NCBI RefSeq assembly: GCF_000952685.1
Contig: NZ_JYHV01000024.1
Location: forward strand, 68,979-111,996
DNA from: Stutzerimonas stutzeri
GTDB lineage: Bacteria; Pseudomonadota; Gammaproteobacteria; Pseudomonadales; Pseudomonadaceae
Direction: 5' to 3'
DNA: 43,018 bases
Numbering within the stretch: the stretch's first letter is position 1; every line of letters starts with the position of its first letter. The position numbers and the translations under genes are program-made. The notes beneath the pieces are model-generated. The model was given only the letters and a program-made list of their open reading frames with translations, did not search any database and was not told the DNA's origin. This document shows, piece by piece, positions 35,109 through 43,018 of the stretch.

Positions 35109-35134
35109 GGTGGATGTGAAAAGCGACATCCACC
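35109..35134. repeat. 26-nt hairpin downstream of mazG
   Basis: GGTGGATGT (35109-35117), 8-nt loop, ACATCCACC (35126-35134). It begins 7 nt past the mazG stop, and the same element with one base change lies upstream of mazG at 36011-36036. Likely a REP-type element or mRNA 3'-end stabiliser. No T tract is present. Confidence 0.65.
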
Positions 35135-35141
35135 CTCGCGG

Positions 35142-35972
35142 CTAGCCGCAGGACGATGAGCGCTCGGCTTTCTTGGCCTCGCCCCACAGCGCGTCGAGTG
35201 TTTCAAGGTCGCAATTTTCGATGGCCCGTCCGCTGTCTCGCAAGGCTTGCTCGATGAAACGGAAGCGACGTTCGAACTTGCCGTTGGCCGCACGCAGGGC
35301 GTTTTCCGGATCGACCTTCAGGTGCCGCGCCAGATTCACCACGACGAACAGCAGGTCGCCAATCTCCTCGGCGATCGCCTCGGGATCGTTCTCGCTCATG
35401 GCTTCGAGCACTTCGTCCAGCTCCTCGCGGACCTTGTCCACTACCGGCAGTGCGTCCGGCCAGTCGAAACCGACCTGGGCGGTGCGCTTCTGCAGCTTGG
35501 CAGCGCGGCTCAAGGCAGGCAGCGCGTTCGGCACATCGTCGAGTAGCGACAACTGCTCCGGCGCGGCGGATTTCTCCGCGCGTTCCTCGGCCTTGATTTC
35601 TTCCCAGCGCGCTTTGATGGCTGCCTCATCGAGACGGGGCAGCTCGGGCGAGCCGTAGAGATCGCCGTCAGGGAAGACATGCGGATGCCGACGCAGCAGC
35701 TTGCGGGTGATCCCGTCGACCACCGCATCGAACTCGAAACGTCCTTCTTCTTTCGCCAGCTGGCTGTAATAGACGACCTGGAACAGCAGATCACCCAGCT
35801 CACCGGGCAAATGATCGAAGTCACCGCTCTCGATGGCATCCGCCACCTCGTAGGCCTCTTCGAGGGTATGCGGCACGATGCTGGCGTAATCCTGCTGCAA
35901 GTCCCATGGGCAGCCGTGCTGCGGATCGCGCAGCCGGGCCATCAGGTGCAGTAGGTCATTGAGCTGGTACAT
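35142..35972 (-). CDS. mazG: Nucleoside triphosphate pyrophosphohydrolase MazG
   Basis: A 276-residue MazG with two tandem catalytic domains, each carrying EExxE and ExxD motifs: LEEAYEV with GELGDLLFQ in the first (about residues 38-72), and REELDEVLEA with AEEIGDLLF in the second (about 195-225). It hydrolyses NTPs and dNTPs to monophosphate and pyrophosphate, and in E. coli counters (p)ppGpp accumulation. The start at 35972 (MYQLNDLLHLMARLRDP) is preceded by GAGGA; the ORF to 36035 adds 21 residues with no family likeness. relA lies upstream in the same orientation, as in other pseudomonads. Confidence 0.95.
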   Translation of the reverse strand: MYQLNDLLHLMARLRDPQHGCPWDLQQDYASIVPHTLEEAYEVADAIESGDFDHLPGELGDLLFQVVYYSQLAKEEGRFEFDAVVDGITRKLLRRHPHVFPDGDLYGSPELPRLDEAAIKARWEEIKAEERAEKSAAPEQLSLLDDVPNALPALSRAAKLQKRTAQVGFDWPDALPVVDKVREELDEVLEAMSENDPEAIAEEIGDLLFVVVNLARHLKVDPENALRAANGKFERRFRFIEQALRDSGRAIENCDLETLDALWGEAKKAERSSSCG

Positions 35973-36010
35973 GGGAGTCCTCGGGCAAGCGGCAGCCGTT
36001 GCGGCAATTC

Positions 36011-36099
36011 GGTGGATGTAAAAAGCGACATCCACCCTACGGAGTCAAGCCGATTGTAGGGTGGATCGGGGCGCGTAGCTGACGCTTCACCCATCCACC
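36011..36099. repeat. Palindromic repeat cluster between relA and mazG
   Basis: Element one, GGTGGATGT (36011-36019) and ACATCCACC (36028-36036), is a 9-bp stem with an 8-nt A-rich loop and is identical in sequence to the 35109-35134 element except for one loop base. Element two has GGTGGAT at 36060-36066 pairing with ATCCACC at 36093-36099 around a 26-nt centre. Such 'GGTGGAT/ATCCACC' palindromes are typical of stutzeri-type REP sequences. Confidence 0.65.
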
Positions 36100-36133
36100 G
36101 TGACGCGACCGGCGATTCCGCCGGCCTTGTACC

Positions 36134-38380
36134 TTACGCAGCTCTTTGGCGCTTGGCTTCGATGATATTGGGCAGCTGAGAAATACGGCTCAGCAGCCTT
36201 CCCAGCGCATCCAGCCCCGGTATTTCAATGGTCAGGGTCATCTGCGCGGTGCTGTCTTCCTTGTTCGAACGCGTATTGACGGCGAGCACGTTGATCCGCT
36301 CGTTGAGCAGAATCTGCGACACATCTCGCAGCAGGCCAGAACGATCGTAAGCACGGATGACGATATCGACCGGGTAGGTTTTCTCCGGGATCGGCCCCCA
36401 GCTGACCTGGATGATCCGCTCCGGCTCGCGCCCAGCCAGTTGCAGCACCGAGGCGCAATCCTGGCGGTGGATGCTGACACCACGGCCCAGCGTGATATAG
36501 CCGACGATGGGGTCGCCCGGCAGCGGCTGGCAGCAACCTGCCATCTGCGTGAGCAGATTGCCGACGCCCTGGATCTGTACATCACCACGCTTGCCCGGTC
36601 GGGTGCTGGTCGGGCGCCGGGGAATCAGTTCGAGCTGATCGGCGACGTGGCCATCCGGCTCCACCAATTGCTGCGCATGATTGACCAGTTGGGACAGACG
36701 CAGGTCGCCTGCACCGAGCGCGGCGAACATGTCCTCGGCGGTCTTCAGGTTGGCTTTTTCCGCCAGCTTGTCGAAGTCCACCGGGGGTAGATCCAGGCGT
36801 CCGAGCTCACGCTCGAGCAGCGCCTTGCCGGCCGCGACGTTCTGATCACGGGCCTGCAACTTGAACCAATGGACGATCTTCGCCCGCGAGCGCGAGGTAG
36901 TGATGTAGCCCAGGTTCGGGTTCAGCCAGTCACGACTCGGCGAGCCGTGCTTGCTGGTAATGATTTCGACCTGTTCGCCGGTTTGCAGGCTGTAGGTCAG
37001 CGGTACGATGCGCCCGTTGATCTTGGCGCCACGGCAGTTATGGCCGATCTCGGTGTGCACGCGGTAAGCGAAATCCAGCGGCGTCGCGCCCTTGGGCAGG
37101 TCGATCGCATGGCCATCCGGGGTAAATACATAGACCCGGTCCGGCTCGATATCCACTCGCAACTGATCGGCCAGACCACCGATATCGCCCAGTTCCTCGT
37201 GCCACTCGAGCACCTGACGCAACCAGGAAATTTTCTCTTCGTAGTGGTTGGAGCCGGAATTGACGTCAGTGCCCTTGTAGCGCCAGTGCGCACATACGCC
37301 CAGTTCGGCTTCCTCGTGCATGGCCTGGGTACGGATTTGCACCTCAAGCACCTTACCTTCCGGGCCGAGCACGGCGGTATGCAGCGAACGGTAGCCATTT
37401 TCCTTCGGATTGGCGATATAGTCGTCGAACTCCCTGGGAATGTGTCGCCACAGGGTATGCACGATACCCAGCGCGGTGTAGCAGTCGCGGACTTCCGGCA
37501 CCAGCACGCGCACGGCGCGAACGTCATAGATCTGGCTGAACTGCAGGCCCTTTTTCTGCATCTTCCGCCAGATCGAATAGATGTGCTTGGCGCGACCGTC
37601 GATTTCGGGGTGAATACCGGTAGCGGTCAGTTCATCCTTGAGTTGCTGGACAACGTTCTGGATGTACTGCTCTCGATCCAGCCGGCGCTCATGCAGCAGC
37701 TGGGCGATCTGCTTGTATTGCTCGGGCTCGAGGTAGCGGAAGGACAGATCCTCCAGCTCCCACTTGATATGCCCGATGCCCAGGCGATGAGCCAGCGGCG
37801 CATAGATATCGAAGACTTCACGAGCAACGCGGTGGCGCTTGTCGTCATCGGCGTTCTTCACCGCGCGAATGGCGCAGGTGCGCTCGGCCAGCTTGATCAG
37901 CGCGACGCGAACGTCATCGACCATGGCCACCAGCATCTTGCGCAGGTTTTCTACCTGGGTCTGGGTCCCCAGCACCAACGACTCACGCGGGTTGAGACTG
38001 GCGCTGATGGCAGCCATGCGCAGCACGCCTTCGATCAGCTTGGCCACCACCGGGCCGAACTTCTGGTGCACCTCCGCCAGCTGAATCTTGCCCTCGCGTA
38101 CGCCGCGGTAGATCACCGCGGCCACCAGACTGTCCTGGTCGAGCTTGAGGTCGGCAAGTATTTCAGCGATCTCGAGGCCGGTCTGGTAGCTGGAGGTGCC
38201 TTCGCTCCACAGATTCTGTGCCGCGTTGGCCTGCTGTTCGGCTGCGCGAGCGAACTCGCAGGCTTGCTTGAGTGCGTCGCGGTCGAGTGCCGGGTCCATC
38301 CCCAACACATGATCGAGCCAGCCATCGAGATTGATACTGCCGTCGGTGTTGATCGGCTGAAGCGCTCTGACCTGGACCAT
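36134..38380 (-). CDS. relA: GTP pyrophosphokinase RelA
   Basis: A 748-residue ribosome-associated (p)ppGpp synthetase. The N-terminal hydrolase-like domain is degenerate: the region where bifunctional enzymes have an HD pair reads VIYRGVREGK, so hydrolase activity is not expected. The synthetase domain carries KHIYSIWRKM and YRSLHT with EVQIRT. A TGS domain (VFTPDGHAIDLPKGATPLDFAY, about residue 400) follows, and an ACT domain closes the protein. AGAGGAAA lies about 10 nt before the start at 38380. It lies between rlmD upstream and mazG downstream, the standard pseudomonad order. Confidence 0.96.
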   Translation of the reverse strand: MVQVRALQPINTDGSINLDGWLDHVLGMDPALDRDALKQACEFARAAEQQANAAQNLWSEGTSSYQTGLEIAEILADLKLDQDSLVAAVIYRGVREGKIQLAEVHQKFGPVVAKLIEGVLRMAAISASLNPRESLVLGTQTQVENLRKMLVAMVDDVRVALIKLAERTCAIRAVKNADDDKRHRVAREVFDIYAPLAHRLGIGHIKWELEDLSFRYLEPEQYKQIAQLLHERRLDREQYIQNVVQQLKDELTATGIHPEIDGRAKHIYSIWRKMQKKGLQFSQIYDVRAVRVLVPEVRDCYTALGIVHTLWRHIPREFDDYIANPKENGYRSLHTAVLGPEGKVLEVQIRTQAMHEEAELGVCAHWRYKGTDVNSGSNHYEEKISWLRQVLEWHEELGDIGGLADQLRVDIEPDRVYVFTPDGHAIDLPKGATPLDFAYRVHTEIGHNCRGAKINGRIVPLTYSLQTGEQVEIITSKHGSPSRDWLNPNLGYITTSRSRAKIVHWFKLQARDQNVAAGKALLERELGRLDLPPVDFDKLAEKANLKTAEDMFAALGAGDLRLSQLVNHAQQLVEPDGHVADQLELIPRRPTSTRPGKRGDVQIQGVGNLLTQMAGCCQPLPGDPIVGYITLGRGVSIHRQDCASVLQLAGREPERIIQVSWGPIPEKTYPVDIVIRAYDRSGLLRDVSQILLNERINVLAVNTRSNKEDSTAQMTLTIEIPGLDALGRLLSRISQLPNIIEAKRQRAA

Positions 38381-38482
38381 CTTTCTACTTTCCTCTACGC
38401 AGTTTCTGCGTCGAATACGCCGACTTTCTGGGAGTCGGTCGGTTGAACCACAGGCCGCTTGCCTGTCGAAAAAAATCCGCTG

Positions 38483-39838
38483 TTATTCCGGTCGCTCGAA
38501 CAACGCCATGGCCTCGACGTGTGCGGTTTGCGGGAACATGTCCAGCACGCCGGCCCGTTTCAGCCGATAACCCTGGCCGATCAACTCGGCTGCGTCGCGC
38601 GCCAGCGTCGCAGGGTTGCATGAAACATAGACCACACGCCTTGCGCCTAAAGTCGTCATCTGCCGCACCATTTCCAACGCGCCGTCGCGCGGCGGGTCGA
38701 GCAGCACCCCGGCAAAGCCGCCTTCGGCCCACTGCGCCTCGACAAGCGGCTTCGACAGGTCCGCTTGATAAAAGTGCATACCGTTCAGGCCGTTGTGCGC
38801 TGCATTGGTGCGTGCGCGCTCGACCATCTCCTCGCCCCCCTCCACCGCGACCACCTGCGCCCCGGCACGGGCCAGAGGCAGGGCGAAGTTGCCGAGCCCA
38901 CAGAACAGATCCAGTACCCGCTCGCCCGCTTCGGGCGCCAGCCATTCCAGTGCCTGCGCCACCATCGCCTCATTCACCGGGGCGTTGACCTGAACGAAAT
39001 CACCGGGCCGCCAGGCCAGTTCCAGGTCCCACGCCGGCAGCCTGTAGCCCAGGGCATACGCGGTGTCCAACGGTTGCGGCGCGCCCTCGCCTTGCAGCCA
39101 GAGCTGTACGCTCTGTTCGTGTGCGAAGGCGGTCAGGCGCTGCAGATCCGCTTCGGCCAGCGCAACCGTATGGCGCACCAGCACGGCTTCGGCGGTGCCG
39201 CTGAACAGTTCCACATGGCCGATCGCCTGCGGCTTGTCCAGCGCATGCAACACGGCCAGCAAAGCCGGCAACAGCGTCTGCAAGGCCTGTACCAGCACAG
39301 GGCATTCATGAATGGCGACGATGTCCTGACTGGCGCTGGCACGGAAACCAACGTCCAGCCGCCGGGCCTTGTTGTCCCAGCGCACGGCCAGCCTGGCGCG
39401 CCGGCGATAACAGAACTCGGGCCCGCTCAGCGGTGCCGCCCATTCCTGCGGTTCGATTCCTGCCAGCCGCGACAACTGCTCGGCGAGGCTGCGCTGCTTC
39501 AGCGCCAGCTGCTCGGACGCCGGCAGGTGCTGCAGCGTGCAACCGCCGCAGACGCGCGCATGTGCGCAGGGCTCGATACGGCGCTGCGTGCTGGCGGTCA
39601 GCACCCGCTCGCTGCGCGCTTCGACGATCTGGCTGCGCGCCGTCAGGACACGCGCTTCGACGTCTTCGCCGGGCAAGGCTCCCTCGACGAACCAGGTGCG
39701 GCCGTCGACGAAAGCGATACCGCGACCGTCGTTGGCCAGCCGTTGCACGCTCAGCCGCTGCTTCTTGCCGGTCGGGATCTGCTGCTTCTTCTGGCCACCG
39801 CTGGGCTGGAAGCGCAAGCCGCCACTGCGTTTGGCCAT
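38483..39838 (-). CDS. rlmD: 23S rRNA (uracil(1939)-C5)-methyltransferase RlmD
   Basis: A 451-residue RumA-family enzyme that makes 5-methyluridine at position 1939 of 23S rRNA. An N-terminal TRAM domain (about residues 25-80) precedes the [4Fe-4S] ligands C91, C97, C100 ([10 protein letters not shown]) and C179 (HECP). The methyltransferase domain has [14 protein letters not shown] for S-adenosylmethionine binding and catalytic C407 in VSCNPATL. The Lys/Arg-rich opening residues before TRAM are common in pseudomonads. The cysM gene precedes it by 33 nt on the same strand, and relA follows after 102 nt. Confidence 0.95.
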   Translation of the reverse strand: MAKRSGGLRFQPSGGQKKQQIPTGKKQRLSVQRLANDGRGIAFVDGRTWFVEGALPGEDVEARVLTARSQIVEARSERVLTASTQRRIEPCAHARVCGGCTLQHLPASEQLALKQRSLAEQLSRLAGIEPQEWAAPLSGPEFCYRRRARLAVRWDNKARRLDVGFRASASQDIVAIHECPVLVQALQTLLPALLAVLHALDKPQAIGHVELFSGTAEAVLVRHTVALAEADLQRLTAFAHEQSVQLWLQGEGAPQPLDTAYALGYRLPAWDLELAWRPGDFVQVNAPVNEAMVAQALEWLAPEAGERVLDLFCGLGNFALPLARAGAQVVAVEGGEEMVERARTNAAHNGLNGMHFYQADLSKPLVEAQWAEGGFAGVLLDPPRDGALEMVRQMTTLGARRVVYVSCNPATLARDAAELIGQGYRLKRAGVLDMFPQTAHVEAMALFERPE

Positions 39839-39871
39839 CAGCAGGTTCCGCCTTGGGCCCGCGCGGTGCGA

Positions 39872-40774
39872 TCAGTTGGGCTGGTCATAAACGCCCGTCG
39901 ACAGATAGCGGTCGCCACGATCGCAGATGATCGCGACGATCACCGCATTCTCGACTTCCTGCGACAACCGCAGTGCAGCCGCCACCGCGCCGCCAGACGA
40001 CACACCGCAAAAGATGCCTTCTTCGCGGGCCAGGCGGCGCATCACGCGCTCAGCCTCTTCCTGGGCCATGTCGACGATGCGGTCAACGCGCTCGGCCTGG
40101 TAGATCTTCGGCAGGTATTCCTGCGGCCAGCGGCGGATACCGGGGATCGACGCGCCCTCCATGGGCTGCAGGCCGATGATCTGGATCTCCGGGTTCTGCT
40201 CTTTGAGGTAGCGCGAAACGCCCATGATGGTGCCGGTGGTACCCATGGAACTGACGAAGTGAGTGATGCCGCCCTGGGTCTGCTGCCAGAGCTCGGGCCC
40301 GGTGCTGCTGTAATGCGCCTCGGGGTTGTCGCCGTTGGCAAACTGATCGAGCACTTTGCCACGGCCCTCAGCGGCCATTTTCACGGCAAGGTCACGGGCG
40401 CCTTCCATGCCTTCGTCCTTGCTCACCAGAATCAGCTCGGCGCCGTAGGCGGTCATCGCCGCCTTGCGTTCAGCACTGGAGTTATCGGGCATGATCAGAA
40501 TGAATTTGTAGCCTTTGATTGCCGCGGCCATGGCCAGGGCGATGCCGGTATTGCCGGAAGTAGCCTCGATCAGCGTGTCGCCGGGCTTGATGTCGCCGCG
40601 TGCCTCGGCGCGCGCAATCATCGACAGAGCCGGGCGATCCTTCACCGAGCCGGCAGGATTGTTGCCTTCGAGCTTGACCAGAATGGTATTGCTGGTTTCG
40701 CCGGGCAGACGCTGCAGGCGAACCAGTGGGGTGTTGCCGACGCAATCGGCGATGGTCGGGTACTGAATTGTCAT
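39872..40774 (-). CDS. cysM: Cysteine synthase B CysM
   Basis: A 300-residue PLP-dependent enzyme that makes cysteine (or S-sulfocysteine) from O-acetylserine. The PLP Lys is K45 (GSVKDRPA), TSGNTG is the substrate loop and SSMGTTGT the phosphate-binding site. The GNNPAGSVKDR form is characteristic of CysM rather than CysK. The start at 40774 (MTIQYPTIADCVG) matches the family; the ORF to 40813 adds 13 residues, and no strong ribosome binding site is visible for either. It is the first gene of the minus-strand block with rlmD and relA. Confidence 0.95.
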   Translation of the reverse strand: MTIQYPTIADCVGNTPLVRLQRLPGETSNTILVKLEGNNPAGSVKDRPALSMIARAEARGDIKPGDTLIEATSGNTGIALAMAAAIKGYKFILIMPDNSSAERKAAMTAYGAELILVSKDEGMEGARDLAVKMAAEGRGKVLDQFANGDNPEAHYSSTGPELWQQTQGGITHFVSSMGTTGTIMGVSRYLKEQNPEIQIIGLQPMEGASIPGIRRWPQEYLPKIYQAERVDRIVDMAQEEAERVMRRLAREEGIFCGVSSGGAVAAALRLSQEVENAVIVAIICDRGDRYLSTGVYDQPN

Positions 40775-41007
40775 GGCGTCGATGAACCGAGCGGCATTTG
40801 GGAAGGCGCACATGATACCGGCAACTATCGGACACGGGCAGACCGCTTGGCCTCGATCGGCAATTGCCCACAGCCAGCTCCGTTAGCACCGTGGACTCAG
40901 CGGACGAAACGCTGAAGAAACGCAACGATCGGGCTTGGCAGATAGTTACCAGTGGTCTAGGTCTATAAGCAGCACTTCTAAACAGCGTTTCCCACAAGGA
41001 ATTCCCC

Positions 41008-42798
41008 ATGTCCGTCAGACCTGACGCCCTGGTCTTCACGTTTCTCCTCACCAGCCTGACCGCCTGCACCAACCCGGACACGTCCAGCCAGACGCCGCCA
41101 GCCCCGGAGCGCGCCAGCGGTTACACCGCCAAGCCGGGCTGGGCCACCGAGCGCTTCGCCGTCGCTGCCGCCAACCCGCTGGCCACCGAGGCGGGCTACA
41201 GGATCCTCAAGGCCGGCGGCAGCGCGATGGATGCGGCCGTTGCCGTCCAGATGGTGCTGAGCCTGGTAGAGCCGCAGTCCAGCGGCCTCGGCGGCGGCGC
41301 CTTTCTGCTGTATTGGGATGGCGCGCATGTGACGGCATTGGACGGGCGCGAAACCGCCCCGGCGGCGGTCGACGAAACACTCTTCCTGAAGCCTGACGGC
41401 AAACCGATGGACTTCCAGCAGGCCGTCGTCGGCGGCCGCTCGGTGGGCGTTCCGGGCACCGTGAAAATGCTCGAACAGGCCCACCAGCAGTACGGCAAAC
41501 TCCCCTGGCGGGAGCTGATGCAGCCGGCCATCCGTCTCGCCGAGGACGGTTTCGAAATCAGCCCGCGATTGCATGGACTGCTCGAGAGCGATCCGGCGCT
41601 GCGCGACAACCCGCCGGCGGCCGCGTTCTACTACCAGCCCGATGGGTCGCCGTGGCCGGTGGGCCATCGTCTGCGCAACCCGGCCCTGGCCCAGCTGCTG
41701 CGCAACATCGCCGAGCGCGGCAGCGATGCCTTCTACCGAGGCGCCAACGCCCAGGCGTTGGTCCGCCAGGTAAACGAGCACTACAACGCCGGCGCAATAA
41801 CCCTCAGCGATCTGGAGGTCTACAAGCCGCGTCAGCGCGATCCGCTCTGCAACCTCTGGCAGCAGCGCTATCAGGTATGCGGTTTTCCGCCGCCCTCTTC
41901 CGGACACATCACGCAGATGCAGATCCTCGGCATCCTCGAGCAGCTGTCGCCGCTGCCGGCGCTAGACCAGGGCGTACCATCGGCCGAATTCCTGCACCAC
42001 TACACCGAAGCGTCGCGGCTGGCCTACGCGGACCGCGCCAAGTACCTGGCCGACCCCGATTTCGTACCGGTACCGGGGCGAACCTGGAACAGCATGCTCG
42101 CGCCCAAGTACCTCAAACAGCGCGCCGAGCTGATCAAGTCACGCAGCATGGGGACCGCCGAACCAGGTAACCCAGGCGAGATGCCCGTCACGTTCGCCTC
42201 CCAGCCCACGCAGCCGGAATACGGCACCAGCCACATCAGCATCGTCGATGAACAGGGCAATGCGCTGGCGATGACCACCACCATCGAACAGGCCTTCGGC
42301 TCACGCCTGCTCAGCGATGGCGGTACCGGCTTGCCTGGCGGTTATCTATTGAACAACGAGCTCACGGATTTCTCTTTCGAGCCGCGTGACGCTCAGGGTC
42401 AGCCGATCGCCAACCGGGTCGAGCCGAACAAGCGCCCCCGTTCGAGCATGAGCCCGACGCTGGTATTCAATGCCGCTGGCGACCAGCTGCTCGCCAGCGT
42501 CGGCTCACCCGGCGGTGCGGCGATCATCCACTTCACGGCGAAGACCCTGCTGGGCATGTACGGTTGGGGGCTGGATGCGCAGCGGGCGATCGACCTGCCG
42601 AACTTCGGCAGTTTCAACGGGCCCACCGTGCTCGAAGCCGGACGTTTCCCTGAAGCCACGGTGGAGTCGCTTGAGGCCCGCGGGCATCAGGTCAACGAAG
42701 TCGAGATGACCAGCGGATTGCAGGCGATACAGCGCACCAGCAGCGGTTGGTTCGGCGGCGCCGACCCAAGGCGCGAAGGCGTAGTGATGGGCGAATAG
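41008..42798 (+). CDS. ggt: Gamma-glutamyltransferase (Ggt), predicted lipoprotein
   Basis: A 596-residue Ntn-hydrolase that cleaves gamma-glutamyl bonds of glutathione in the periplasm and self-processes into two subunits. The catalytic and processing Thr is T407 in GTSHISIV. The N-terminal signal peptide ends in LTAC (C20), so the protein is probably lipid-anchored, unlike the soluble E. coli enzyme. The large subunit has the expected SSGLGGGAFLLYW and DGRETAP; the small subunit contains SVGSPGGAAI for substrate binding. AAGGAA lies 6 nt before the start at 41008. It is divergent from cysM (233-nt gap), so glutathione turnover could feed cysteine metabolism. Confidence 0.93.
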   Translation: MSVRPDALVFTFLLTSLTACTNPDTSSQTPPAPERASGYTAKPGWATERFAVAAANPLATEAGYRILKAGGSAMDAAVAVQMVLSLVEPQSSGLGGGAFLLYWDGAHVTALDGRETAPAAVDETLFLKPDGKPMDFQQAVVGGRSVGVPGTVKMLEQAHQQYGKLPWRELMQPAIRLAEDGFEISPRLHGLLESDPALRDNPPAAAFYYQPDGSPWPVGHRLRNPALAQLLRNIAERGSDAFYRGANAQALVRQVNEHYNAGAITLSDLEVYKPRQRDPLCNLWQQRYQVCGFPPPSSGHITQMQILGILEQLSPLPALDQGVPSAEFLHHYTEASRLAYADRAKYLADPDFVPVPGRTWNSMLAPKYLKQRAELIKSRSMGTAEPGNPGEMPVTFASQPTQPEYGTSHISIVDEQGNALAMTTTIEQAFGSRLLSDGGTGLPGGYLLNNELTDFSFEPRDAQGQPIANRVEPNKRPRSSMSPTLVFNAAGDQLLASVGSPGGAAIIHFTAKTLLGMYGWGLDAQRAIDLPNFGSFNGPTVLEAGRFPEATVESLEARGHQVNEVEMTSGLQAIQRTSSGWFGGADPRREGVVMGE

Positions 42799-42804
42799 CC
42801 CAGC

Positions 42805-43003
42805 CAAAAGCGGCGTTCAGCCCACCTCTGTGGGAAACCCGACCTAGGGCCGAATGATGTTGAGCACGCCTGACCGGATCACCCCAGGCCTCGAATTCGC
42901 GCCAACCGAATTCGCCGCGGGGGCGCGGCTCCCACAAAAGCGGCTTCCTGCGTCACTCTGTGGGAGGCCCGACCCCGGGCCGAATGATGTTGAGCACGCC
43001 TGA
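42805..43003. repeat. 130-bp-period direct repeat with REP-type palindromes
   Basis: Two copies of a unit of about 69 nt, 42805-42873 and 42935-43003, are spaced by 130 nt. They share CAAAAGCGGC, CTCTGTGGGA and an identical 27-nt tail starting at 42847 and 42977. Between them, in inverted orientation, lies the 'tgtgggag' type sequence common in Pseudomonas intergenic regions. The second copy runs close to the right edge, so a longer array beyond the window is possible. Confidence 0.7.
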
Positions 43004-43018
43004 TCACGCCGGCTCGGT

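Noticed and set aside
36134..38380. Bifunctional RelA/SpoT
   Set aside because: The hydrolase HD pair is missing in the N-terminal domain, and the gene order is that of relA.
36869..38446. Plus-strand ORF of 525 residues over relA
   Set aside because: Antisense shadow of relA, whose domains are all intact.
38765..40915. Plus-strand ORF of 716 residues over rlmD and cysM
   Set aside because: It spans two convincing genes on the other strand plus the intergenic gap and shows no domain. High GC leaves long antisense frames open.
40935..40969. Possible ggt promoter (TTGGCA with TATAAG)
   Set aside because: The spacing between the two hexamers is 23 nt, too long for sigma70, and no 17-18 nt alternative has a good -10.
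1..43018. CRISPR arrays, tRNA or rRNA genes, insertion sequences, prophage
   Set aside because: No regularly spaced repeats of CRISPR size, no cloverleaf or rRNA sequence recognised, and no transposase, integrase or phage gene among the intact frames.

Overview
The window looks like a GC-rich chromosomal segment of a gammaproteobacterium of the Pseudomonas/Stutzerimonas (P. stutzeri) type. The evidence is the cysM-rlmD-relA-mazG order, an opgGH pair, a full-length plsB, Pseudomonas-style 'tgtgggag' and 'ggtggat' palindromic intergenic repeats, and the overall family content. The assignment to the stutzeri group is inference. I see no insertion sequence, prophage, CRISPR array, rRNA or tRNA. 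Nearly every base is explained by intact protein genes.

Layout, left to right. (1) 1-4146, mostly minus strand: a terminator of an off-window gene, a cold-shock protein, and a three-gene Gld-type ABC exporter operon (ATPase, permease, auxiliary protein) with a visible sigma70-type promoter. (2) 4463-12155: an isochorismatase-fold hydrolase with Ser at the usual Cys position, plsB (first step of phospholipid synthesis), a beta-helix lipoprotein with a CSLREA-like segment, a TerB-like protein, a secreted DUF4197 protein, a hemolysin III/TrhA membrane protein and a small helical protein. (3) 12368-17105: a copper-handling operon behind a CueR-like operator. It encodes an HMA chaperone with a Cys-rich tail, a DUF411 protein, CopA multicopper oxidase, a Met/His-rich small periplasmic protein, CopB and a His-tailed cytochrome c, and it ends in a 15-bp perfect hairpin. 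(4) 17115-24524, minus strand: opgH, opgG, bglX and a DUF3087 protein, an envelope-glucan neighbourhood. (5) 24775-31771: a protein with a repeated short motif, then the four-gene ligase-associated DNA repair set (MBL exonuclease, ATP-dependent DNA ligase, Lhr-type helicase, PdeM phosphoesterase). (6) 31779-34389: a small acidic protein, an erythromycin-esterase-family protein paired with a phosphoribosyltransferase, and a proline-rich 53-residue gene that is too short for usual ORF cut-offs. (7) 34497-40774, minus strand: DUF2058 protein, mazG, relA, rlmD and cysM, a nucleotide/stringent-response and housekeeping block with palindromic repeats flanking mazG. (8) 41008-end: a lipoprotein gamma-glutamyltransferase followed by a 130-bp-period intergenic repeat cluster.

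No region is unambiguously a new system. The best candidates for follow-up are the copper operon with four separate Met/His-rich segments and its CueR-like operator, the unannotated 53-residue Pro-rich protein beside the esterase/PRTase pair, the repeated F-x-(I/L)-A-P-V-G motif protein, the bglX-opgGH linkage, and the near-identical hairpin pair bracketing mazG. All coordinates, motifs and start choices were read by eye from the sequence. Family names come from recognition of motifs and length, not from database searches.
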